DNA from: Echinococcus granulosus
Lineage: Eukaryota > Platyhelminthes > Cestoda > Cyclophyllidea > Taeniidae
Length of the DNA: 64,000 bases
Assembly: GCF_000524195.1 (NCBI RefSeq)
Contig: NW_020170397.1
Span: 776,045-840,044, forward strand
Direction: 5' to 3'
Shown here: positions 54,573-64,000 of the stretch, piece by piece
Layout of the letters: each line of letters begins with the position of its first letter
Numbering within the stretch: the stretch's first letter is position 1
Position numbers and translations under genes: made by a program
Notes under the pieces: model-generated
Seen by the model: only the letters and a program-made list of their open reading frames with translations
What the model was told of the DNA's origin: nothing
The model's database searches: none

Positions 54573-57257
54573 GATGGGTCATGGCCTTGATGGGCGTAGT
54601 TTCTTCCCACCGCAGGTTCTCGGGTCTACCTTAACTGTGTGCGTACCTCTATGTGTCTCACTGTCTCATTATTAACTCGTCTGCTCTTTTTATTGGAACA
54701 CAATGTCAACGTGTACATGATGCGAATATATTTATCCCCCTTTCCTCTTCCCAATGTGATTTGCTCACTGCCTTTAGTACGCATGTATAAACTGAAATTT
54801 GAACAAATGGTACTTCACTTACTCCCCTCTCTTCTATCCCAATCAGTTGTTGGATTGGCAGTACAGGATGCTCTTCTTTTAGAGGAGGTAGCGGATTGCT
54901 TCTCCGTATGGTGAAATGCAGGCCTAATGTATAATAATCAAGGGCTAATTTTTTTGCGCACAGAAGTCGGTTGCTTTTTTCGTTTTTCGAAATCCATGAT
55001 CACTGAGAGATTAGGTTACATAACGCTGGGGATGTTAATCTGCTTGAGTTATTTATTTGTACGTTGGCACTATCTCGTTCTCAATGGGCTATCTTTTCAT
55101 ATATAAATGGGAATGAAAGTGGTATGGAGGAACATTAGGACAGTAGTAGTGATGTACCAGTAGTGATTAATAGTCGTTTCGACAAATTTTTTCACCAAGA
55201 CGACAGTCGAGACTGAATCTTTGTAGAAAAATTCCATCTAGAGGAGATTTCTGCGTCCGTTATTGTCCATGGACTCAAGTGTGTCAAACTTACCAATTAA
55301 TCTAAGGTACACAATTTCATGATTATGAAACTAACCCCATAATGATTATGGGGTCAGTGTCCAGTGTATCTTCTCCAAACGATTTACTCCTTGCAATTTA
55401 CTCGAATTTGCATGGTGGCGAATCTGAAGAAACTGATTGCTGTTCTCCTACCAGTGGTCCACAGATGATGGCCCCATCCCCTAAATCACTCTCCCTAGGG
55501 CATTTTGATTCGCAATTCAATTTTTAGACTGCTAATATCAAGTAGACGGTGTCATATTCTGACCACTACCTGTTGAAATTATAATTGTGCGTTTAACTAC
55601 TCGAGATCTTTCCGCCTTCGACGACTACTGTGCTCCCAATCTTCCAGCTCTTCTTCACGTCATTGATATAGTCATTTCCAGGCTTGTAATCGTACAGCCT
55701 TCACAAGGACAACCTGGACTCTGGGTATGCTACATAGCCTTAACTTGGCTAATATACTATGCGTCCCACCATTACCCCTACAAGAAGGCGTTCGCACCGA
55801 ACCCACAATGCGTCTGCAGTGCCTAACTGGGACCAGAGACAGAAATGGGACGAGGATAAGTGTCACAACGGCGCCTCGTCGGGATGTGCATGGAAGTGGC
55901 GTCTTGTTGTTGTTACGCTGCGTGGTGGTTATTAATGTGCGCAATCATCGAGGCTTTTTATGGCAGCAAGGTGTTTGATACCATCACCCACGGGGAAGAG
56001 TGTTGCACCTACGCACGCACCTGCGCGTACACCCTCGTAGGCCTTGTTCGGCACACGGAGGTACACAATAAGTGTTATGCGTTGCCATGGCAATGGAAAC
56101 AAGTTATTTTTCCACCTGATTAGAAGCGAATTATTACTATTACTCCGTTATCTCGCGTTCCCTCGCTGTCCTGCATTTACCCACACCCAGATAACAATGA
56201 TAGGGTGGTGGGCAAGAGGGCAGGGGTTTTGAACAAAATAAAAATCTTGTCTTATTGAACAGGTGATGGGATGTACTTCAACCTCCTGCAAGCAGATAAG
56301 GGAATGAAGCTTCAAAATATTTTAAAAAATTGATGTGATTGCACACGAGATGAAAGTTTTGCCTTTGCCTTTCACTTATTCTATAAGGAGATTAGTGCCT
56401 TAAATGGACTATTAAATAAGCTGTTTTCGAATGAGTTACTTAAAGGATACCTCTGTGATCTGTCTAGTCCACGTCGCCATGGTGCGCATAATTAGTTCGC
56501 CTTTGGACTAGGCAATGGAGGACCATTTCAATCGGCTGCTTTACTAGTGGAACCAGGCAACAGATGCTCAGACATCGAAAGAAGTTTCACGATTGTCCTT
56601 CCAAAAGACCCAGAGTAGAAAAAAAAACAATGGAAATAACAAATATAATGAATACCGTCCTGTTATAATAAAGTATTTAAACTCCATTTACGCATTCCGA
56701 CTCGAAAAGTTTACCTCTGACAAGTCAAAATCATTTTTTGCCTTTTAAATTTGCAGAAGCATTCTTTTCTTTGAAATTAATTGAAGTTGTGTATCTACCA
56801 CTTAATCCTGCTTTATTTAAAACAGATTCCACACTTATTCATTTAGTGAGCTAAAACCGCTGAAGGTATTTGAAGCTGAATACTTCATCGGCTGCCCCGT
56901 GGAGGTACCGTGATGTCCGCAATCCGAGCGATGCCACTGGTTTCAAAGGCAGTGTCACTTTTACCCACCTGCCTGTCTCTGTCCTCTGTTGACAACCAAG
57001 AAGCGATTGCTTAGTAGAACAACGACTAAAGCTAAGTTTACCTTATTTTCCCGCTTGTAGAAAGGTTTTGCATCAACAGCGCGCGTCTCATTGGGCGGCT
57101 CATGCGCTTTGTGCTGACTGGCCACCCTCGGCACACCATCAAAGTAAGCGCAGGTCACGTGGTTGGAGTAATTAAGTGAGGAAAAGATGAAAACCTGTTG
57201 TCATTCTTTATTCGCACTAATTAAAAGTTGCTCGTCAACAGTAACGGTGAGCCTCTA
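54573..57257. other. gene-free stretch downstream of CoREST
   Basis: It contains the CoREST 3' UTR. A perfect 8-bp inverted repeat (CCCCATAA-TGA-TTATGGGG) sits at 55335-55353. No gene, RNA or repeat copy was otherwise recognised. Confidence 0.45.
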
Positions 57258-57434
57258 ATATATTATTTGTTTGTTTAGCTCTCGGTTTTGGTAGCGGACC
57301 AATGAGTGCCTCCGCCATTGTACCTCCTCTGGGCCACACCAGTAGCCACTAAGCCCTTCTGTAGGTCGACAGCATATATTTTGCCCAAGTATTGTATCTT
57401 CTTCCGTCTTCAGGGCAGCCTTGAGGTGCTACAG
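57258..57434 (-). repeat. solo terminal repeat of dispersed LTR-like element
   Basis: The minus strand starts TGTAGCACCTCAAGGCTGCC, CTGAAGACGGAAGAAGATAC, and continues through GGTACAATGGCGGAGGCACT to AACCGAGAGCTAAACAAACA. It lies about 375 bp left of complete copy A, in inverse orientation to it. Confidence 0.7.
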
Positions 57435-57809
57435 TTCATTAACAGCTATAGCTTAATTGTTGAACTTAAGCACAATTTTTCACATTTTTAAAATATGAGA
57501 CAGATATGCTAGTCTTTGCCGAAGGCGTCATAAATCGCACGAGTCTGTGTGGATCTTCATTAAAAATGCATAGACGAGCCGGCAGACATGAACTAAAAGG
57601 CACGACATCAAAACAGTTGCGGAGCCTGTGGTGAAAGAAAGACGTCTGCAGTTTAAGTGGTACCATCAAGTAACCCGAGCAATTAACTAAAGCGGTGTCA
57701 GAGGAGGATGCACATGCACACACACACCTCACCAGACAGGATTTACATGTCTGGAGTCCGACGTCGCACACGTGTGTCGTGTTCATTATTACTGTGTGTG
57801 TGAAGTGAT
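57435..57809. other. spacer between two element copies
   Basis: Short unassigned sequence with a CACACACA run at about 57717-57726. Nothing else is recognisable. Confidence 0.4.
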
Positions 57810-58778
57810 TGTACAGCGCCCCGGGACTTCCCTGAAGGCAAAATAAGATATGGTACTCAGGCAGAATGTACCGTTGACATGCGGAAGGGATTAGAAGCAA
57901 CCGACATGGGCCACTGGGTGGAGACACAATGGCAGAGCCTTACGATTCCGCATAACAAAAATGAAGAGGTAAACAAACAATCAAAGCATTACATAGTCTC
58001 TCTTCTCTTTTGATTGTTGTGGTCGTTTAATCTTCTGCGTCAGCCATCACAGTTAAGTCAATGCTGTAAAGAAAACATCCTCGAGCCAAAGGATTGAGTC
58101 ATCGAATTTCCATGCAACTGAAACGATACCTGACGGCAATATCGCTAATCCATTTTAGCAAATCTACTGGATCTGAAGTTCTGTTTTATGTTAGCACCAC
58201 TTTGGGGGAAAAGGGAACGTGGTACCAATTTTGTATGCCCATTGGAAATTGTAAGGACACTGACCTAAATCGCGCCTTGTAATCTTTGCAGCTTTATTCT
58301 TACTTCAGCGCTACCCAGCCGTGTCTATCTGGGTTCTAACCATCCAGATATTTGATATCTTCATTCAGCTATGGTGATTAGCTTGGTAACGAAACTTTTC
58401 CAGCTGGTTAACAGCTAGTGTTGCTTTAGTTGTTAATACCAGTCGTGCAGAGAACGGGAATGGGGGGGGGGGGGTAGTTACCAAAGGCAGATGTCATTTT
58501 CATACCTTCTATTAGAGGTTCGTCACATATTCTTTTGTCCTCAGTAGATGCCCTTCTTCCTTGCCGATAAGGATGACCACTCGGCGGTGGAAATCAAAGT
58601 AGATGTCATTAAAGGCAAATTTTGCTTTTTGTTGCCACCCATGTAGCTCCACAAGACGTACATTAGGGCTACTGGCATGGCCCAAAGGCCAGCAGCCCTT
58701 AAGCGAAGGAACAATATCGAAGCCCCCAAGTGGTCCGTAACCAAAGCTGAGAGTTAAACAAACAATAAACGCATTGCA
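57810..58778 (+). mobile_element. miniature LTR-like element, complete copy A
   Basis: The left terminal repeat 57810-57993 starts TGTACAGCGCCCCGGGACTT and ends CAAAGCATTACA. The right repeat 58642-58778 starts TGTAGCTCCACAAGACG, lacks about 40 bp of the 5' part, and ends AACAATAAACGCATTGCA. Internal domain: TCTCTTCTCTTTTGATTG, CAGCCATCACAG, AAACATCCTCGAGCCAA, CTACCCAGCCGTGTCTATCT, TAGTGTTGCTTTAGTTGTTA. A poly-G run (58462-58474) interrupts it. No enzyme-coding frame is present. Confidence 0.8.
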
Positions 58779-60359
58779 GTTGCACAAAATCTGGTTCCAA
58801 GCAGAGTGGTCGAGTTTGCAACACCACAATTGAGAGATGGTACTTTTGGTTTGGGAGGAGGAAAAAGCATATTTTAGTTGGTTTATCCCGTACGTTGGGT
58901 TTTTTTTGCAAAAGCCTTCAGTTTTACTGCTGTAAAATGATCACAAGTGAGCCAAAGGATGTGTCAAAGCTCCTCAGTGGATTTGCCCTGTAGATGCCTT
59001 CCCAAAACTTAAGTTAATAATATGTAGCTAAACCAATTTCCCATTTCCCTTAACAATGATGTCGCAAAATTCATGTGTAAACACGTTGGCAGAAAACACT
59101 TTATGGCGAGAGTATCACTACCACTTAGTAAGGTAAATTTTAATAAGTTATTTCGGCTACACTTCTCCCTGTGGCAAATCCTTCGTAGTCTAATTGTAAA
59201 AGGCAGCCCATGAACAATACCTCTTCGCCACGGCCGTAGTAGTGGGAGGGTTGGCAAGAATCTGAAAGTGTCTCCTCGATAAAATATGCTTTCTGCTTTT
59301 CAATTTGCGGCTGTTCTTACTCCGACACTAGCGCTATCAACTGTCTAGACAGCTTAGTGATAATGCGAAGTCGCTTTTGCAGTCAGAGGCGGAGCGGTAG
59401 ACATAAATAGAGACCATAAAAACGACCATTAATTGTCCGTTAAAGGATGTATAAACAAGAAATTTGGGTTTTGCGCCTTCGGAGGATATAAGATGCAGGA
59501 AATGTGGACAGGCGGAGCCACATCTATCAGTGTCCGGGCGTGCACGCGAGCGCATCGCCGGACGCGTAATTACACCTCGGCACGACTGGACAGAGAGGTG
59601 GAATTTCGGCAGCCTCCTGCAACAGCACAGCTTGTCCAAAACTTGAATTTAAGCTTTGGGACTATGGTTCCAAGCTGTGGAATTTCTTTGGAACTAAGGC
59701 TAGGTACTCACGTGTCAACCGTTTAGTCACCCTTTGTGAACTGCAGACAGCTTCAAAAATGCTGTCTTATGCCCTTGTTTACGAGGTCATATAATTGCCT
59801 AGGTATCATAATTTCTTTAGAGATGCAGTAATTTTGATGCATTTGAATAAGTAAGGAACAAGTCAAGACCGACGCGATATAGGCAGTCCAATTGGAAAAG
59901 CTGAATTGGAAAGGTGAAAAAAAAGTGGCCCTAATTTTTCATAAGTCGGTGACAATTTTTGGAGAGGATTACTCTCTGCAACAGATTTCGTCTATTGTGG
60001 ACCAAGTAACAGGTTGTTAAGCCTACTTCTATCTAGTGGACAGTATTCAAACAGTCACGGAAAGTGTACCCAAACATCAAATAATTTTCCAATTAAAATT
60101 TCATTCACTAACTTTATTCAACAGTCAGTGCTAAAAGCCAGACTACTTTTCAATGAGGGAATTAATGCAAGATCACATTAAAAGTCAGTGATGGGACCTG
60201 TGGATTGAAAAGTGAAGAATTTTATAATCTATTGGCATTAGTCGATTTAAAAGTGGTGGAAACATGACCCCACAAGATTAACTAGGGTTTTTAATTCTGG
60301 AGAAATGATGTGACAACTTTTTAAATATTTATCCCCATTATCATTTATTATTAAAGACT
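58779..60359. other. gene-free stretch between copies A and B
   Basis: The open frames are short, overlap on opposite strands and resemble no protein family. No RNA gene was recognised. Confidence 0.45.
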
Positions 60360-61457
60360 TGTAGCGCCCTGAGACCTCCTCAAATGCGAAAGAGGAAATG
60401 CCTTTCAAGCAGAAGGTGCATCGTCGACATGCAGATGGGATTGGGGTCACTGGTATTGCACGCAGGCCAGGGCGCCCGGCGGACGTACAATGGCGGAGCC
60501 TTGAATAGACCGTTACAAAAAACCAAGAGTTAAACAAGAAAAGAAGGTACTACATAGCTACTCTCCTCTTTTGAGCCTCGTCCCCAGTCTTCCCATTGGT
60601 AAACCTCCCGTGTCAGCCACCGCAATGTAGTCGGCGCTGTAAGGAAAGCACCCACGAACCAACCGCCTCAGTCATCAAAATTTGCATGCATCTGAGAGAA
60701 TATTTAATCGCAACGTCACAAAATCCTCTTGGCAATTCTGCTAGAAGTGGAGTTTCGCCCTGCTTGGGGACTGGATTTGGGGACGGAGGAATGTGCTGGT
60801 CATCACGCCTGTCCATCGCTAGCAGTAAGAGCACCGAGCTAGAAGCGGAGTTTTAATAACAAAACGGGATTTGGTATTAGTTCCGTGGGGATGAGGTTCC
60901 GCACTTATTTCCCCCTATCAGACGCTTTTTACTTCAATGCTGCCCAGTCATATCTATCTGGGTTCTATCCAGCTAGTGTATTATCTATTACCTGATATCT
61001 TCAAGCAGGTAACGTAGACAGCTTCGTAACACGATTCTTATATGGTTTCCGACCAAGGCTAGTGTTGCTTTAGTTGTAATTAGCAGTCCTTCGGAACACG
61101 AAAGTGGGGTATTTGCCAAAGGTAGACATCATTTTCGGCCAATTTGTCATAGGTCACCATACGTTCTCTCACCTACAGCATATGCATTTCTTCCGTCACG
61201 CTAAGGTTTACCACCGAGCAGTAGGAAACAGGATATTTATTCGTTGAGAAAGTGTTTGCTTTTCGCTGTTACCCATGTAGCACCCCGAGACTTCCCTGAA
61301 GAGGAGAGAAGACATAATACTCGGCTAGAATGCATATTGCCGAAGTTCAGTAGGGCTGGGCGCTGTTGGCATGGCTGGGAGGCAAGCCCACCCGATTTGG
61401 GTACATTGGGGGAGCCTTAAGTGGCCCCTTACTAGAACCGGGAGTTGACCAAACTAC
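60360..61457 (+). mobile_element. miniature LTR-like element, complete copy B
   Basis: The left terminal repeat 60360-60554 starts TGTAGCGCCCTGAGACCTCC and ends AGGTACTACA. The right repeat starts TGTAGCACCCCGAGACTTCC at 61276 and ends near 61457. The internal domain is the best preserved of the three: CTCTCCTCTTTTGAGCCT, GTGTCAGCCACCGCAATGTA, AAGCACCCACGAACCAACC, CTGCCCAGTCATATCTATCT, TAGTGTTGCTTTAGTTGTAA, TCTTCCGTCACGCTAAGGTT. No polyprotein frame is present. Confidence 0.8.
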
Positions 61458-63649
61458 GTTTTGCGGAACGCCTCAGCACCTGTATGCACGCGATGCGGGT
61501 AGAACCTTTGGTCCGCAACTAAATATGCCTGTTTCAGATGAAAGATCATAAGAGCCTAATTGCGATTTCAAAAGGAAAATTAATGGACTTATAAGTTGTA
61601 CGAATTGTTAGATAATATAGCAACAGCAAGTATTTATAGCTGCGATATGTTTGGTGAAGCTGGACGGGATGGCATTGGACACACTGGTGGGTTGATTAAA
61701 CTGCAGGGGAAGAAAATGCCTCCTGGCAAGATTTAATGAACCTGAGGCAGTTGTCCTTGTCACACACAAATTTGTTTATTTACAGTGGAAATTGCTCTAA
61801 ATTAATCATTCCCCGATTGGCATTTGATTAAGAATTCTCTCCTGTGGAAGAAATTTACTGTTGAGGCGTCATTTTCTTTGAAGCACCGTTCACCCATCTT
61901 CGCAAAGGACCTTGACGCAAAGCTACACTTCGAATGTGTCAAATTTATGGCAGTCACTGTCTATTTTTGCCTCTACAGACTCCAAGGTTTGATTAAATGG
62001 TAGTAGAAACGAAGAAGAGTATTTTTATAACAATGAACTTTCGCCGGGGCCTTTCCATCGGTGACTTTCATGTGCTAGACGGCACAAAATACGACCAATT
62101 CAAGGTGTCACCACGTGACGTGCATAAACGAGCAAAATTTGGAGGACCCGTCTAGGTCTGTGCATAAATGACATAGGAAAGCATTATTTAACGCCTAAGT
62201 AAGGTGTCCATTAAATAAGAAGACGTCCAATGTGTACGAAAGCTAGGTGTATGCGTGTGCGCATGTTCATGTGCGTTTTATGCTCCAAAACGTGCGTCCC
62301 TGAGCCCTCCCCTCAACCACCATTGAATCCCTCTGTTTGGAGATTCTGTTTTTTGTACTCAAAGTGCGTATCCCAAGGGGGAGGACGACACACTCTACGC
62401 TAGGGGACGAGTAAATCGGACTTGTCAGCGGTTTTTTATGCCACTTAAAATAGGGATTCAATTTCGTGGACATGGACAGCTGCAAAGTGGATTTTCCCTC
62501 TATTCTTCCCCACTTAAAACCCAGCAACAACGCATGTGGCGTTGATTGCCTACATTTTTGAGTAAACGGCTGTTCAGCGTGTGCATAATCTCAATTCTTT
62601 GATGGGGTGACAAATTCTTTTCTCATTATCCGAAGTCAGCCCTGCTGATCATCCTGCATAGAACATTGAGGGCTTCAAAGCACAATCCGTCGTGCTGGGC
62701 AATTACAAGTAGTGGCTAAACCCCAAAAAGCAATTCAACAATCTCCACATTCACCTAATGTAGTAATGTGGGATACTTTCGATTTTAGCTGAAATAAATA
62801 CGCATTGCTGGCATAGTTTTGAGTCACTTAAATGAAAGCAAATGCGTTAACAGAATCGCGTGGCTGAGGTGGAATGAGGACGACGTCGCATGCATTTAAT
62901 AATATTGTGTCGGACTCAGTCACCCAAGTACCACCACATGTGATTAAAATCGGCATCCTAGCGTCGCAGCAATGAGTTGTATCTAGTGTAGGCATCTGCT
63001 TCATGCCTCCCAGAGGCGTGTGAGTTTTTTTCACCTCATTTTTTTCACTGGCATGGCATTTTGCTCTGGAAGGCTTTTTTAATCAGGCAAATACTTCGTC
63101 CCCTCTTCCAAACTTGACCATTAAGGTGGGCGGTATTATGCTGTTGTTGTAACAAGTTATTACCGAGATTTTTGGAATCACGTAACCAGCTATGAATGCA
63201 ATTGGAGTCAGATCATCCCCGATGAATGGGGCGGATCCCCATAGAGTGTAGGACCTGTTCAACTCTGCGGTGAAAAAATTAGTTCACTTTCACATGCTTA
63301 AGTTCTTCGAAGTGACTTCTTCAGTTGTACTTTATCTACTAAGATAAAAGAAAATATCTCATCATTTTATGTGAAATAAAACATTAGAGGCAAGGCTTTT
63401 TATCATTCAATATATAGAGGTAAATATTAAACGACACCCTGACCCCCACATTACTTCTAGCTTGAACTTCAAGCCATCGTACGAGCTAAGTGATTCAAAG
63501 GGGTTGGAAGCGAGAGGGAAAAGTCTAACATGTTGCCTGGTGCGAACCTTTTTGAATCTGCAAAGCTTACGCTGTTACTTGTGGTTTAAAGGTAATTAAG
63601 GATCGACATGAGCATAAATAAATGAACAAGTAGATGAAAAATGAACGAT
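61458..63649. other. gene-free stretch near window end
   Basis: No coding signal, RNA gene or element copy was recognised on either strand. Confidence 0.45.
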
Positions 63650-63702
63650 TGGATGGACGAATGGACGCGGGTTGGATGGATGGATACAGGATGGATAAAA
63701 TG
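63650..63702. repeat. imperfect GGATGGA/TGGA low-complexity tract
   Basis: Repeated TGGATGGA, TGGACGAA and TGGATACAGGATGGATA units run for about 50 bp. Too short and irregular to call a satellite. Confidence 0.5.
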
Positions 63703-63904
63703 ACAGCGTCTTGCCTGTCGTTCCAGAGTTGAATGTAATGTACTAAGTCGTCACAACCAAAAATTCATGTGTCCGTATTGCCTCGGGCTTTCCTATTTCT
63801 GTGAGAATGCAGGGACCCCCGTTAATTGACTGTCCGAGCACAATATGACCTGATGGAGATGAGTGCTTGCCTTTAGCACCGGTTTGAGGTATAAATGTAG
63901 ATGC

Positions 63905-64000
63905 ACCCACCACCACCACCACCACCACCACCACCACCACCACCACCACCACCACCACCACCACACCACACACACACACACACACACACACACCACCACC
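63905..64000. repeat. (ACC)n followed by (CA)n microsatellite at window edge
   Basis: About 60 nt of ACC repeat (63905-63964) pass into about 28 nt of CA repeat (to 63992), then ACC again at the window end. The array probably continues beyond the window. Confidence 0.95.

Noticed and set aside
53912..54610. 232-codon open frame on the minus strand
   Set aside because: It lies opposite the last CoREST exon. Its openness follows from Arg/Ser/Lys-rich codon use on the plus strand, and its translation is low complexity without any motif.
55335..55353. CCCCATAA-TGA-TTATGGGG palindrome
   Set aside because: Only 8 bp of stem with a 3-nt loop. Such palindromes are expected by chance in a window this size, and no context supports a role.
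63743..63999. Frames encoding poly-Val or poly-Trp near the window end
   Set aside because: They are translations of the (ACC)n and (CA)n microsatellite.
1..64000. CRISPR arrays, bacterial operons, tRNA or rRNA genes
   Set aside because: No regularly spaced direct repeats, no ribosome-binding sites with compact operons and no cloverleaf or rRNA-like sequence were seen. The gene structures are clearly those of an animal nuclear genome.

Overview
The window is animal nuclear DNA, most likely from a parasitic flatworm and probably a tapeworm. Genes are split by canonical GT-AG introns, many only about 28-40 nt long, mixed with introns of 1-4 kb. Every recognisable protein is a eukaryotic housekeeping or signalling protein. 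Dispersed miniature LTR-like elements (about 1 kb, with 180-195 bp direct terminal repeats) recall the TRIM elements described from taeniid tapeworms. The species assignment is inference. Two runs of exactly 100 N are assembly gaps.

Layout. 1-4138: no gene, but decayed copies of the dispersed repeat. 4139-5848 (+): intronless, divergent SLC5-like membrane protein. 6628-11887 (-): replicative DNA ligase I (LIG1). 12516-15820 (+): geranylgeranyl diphosphate synthase (GGPS1), head to head with LIG1. 16627-23437 (+): excision-repair protein ERCC1, with a 3.9 kb last intron that holds a GT microsatellite and an assembly gap. 24571-28732 (-): polypyrimidine-tract-binding protein (PTBP). 30712-32961 (+): DNAJB1/4-type Hsp40. 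34882-41243 (+): ENTPD4/7-type nucleoside di/triphosphatase, interrupted by an N gap. 44663-45298 (+): GPANK1-like G-patch protein. 46602-54572 (+): CoREST (RCOR) corepressor. 54573-64000: no gene, two complete miniature LTR elements, further repeat fragments and terminal microsatellites.

The genes do not form a pathway. LIG1 and ERCC1 both act in DNA repair and flank GGPS1. LIG1/GGPS1 and PTBP/DNAJB are divergent pairs. Exon joins were made by hand from reading-frame phase, splice-site dinucleotides and remembered conservation of each family. Splice coordinates where both sides agree in phase are firm. First exons of LIG1, ERCC1 and PTBP are unresolved.

The most noteworthy items are the family of miniature LTR-like elements, an insertion in the DNA ligase adenylation domain, a likely GC-AG intron, a GPANK1-like protein apparently without ankyrin repeats, a CoREST with a diverged SANT1 and a long basic tail, and the eroded intronless SLC5-like gene.
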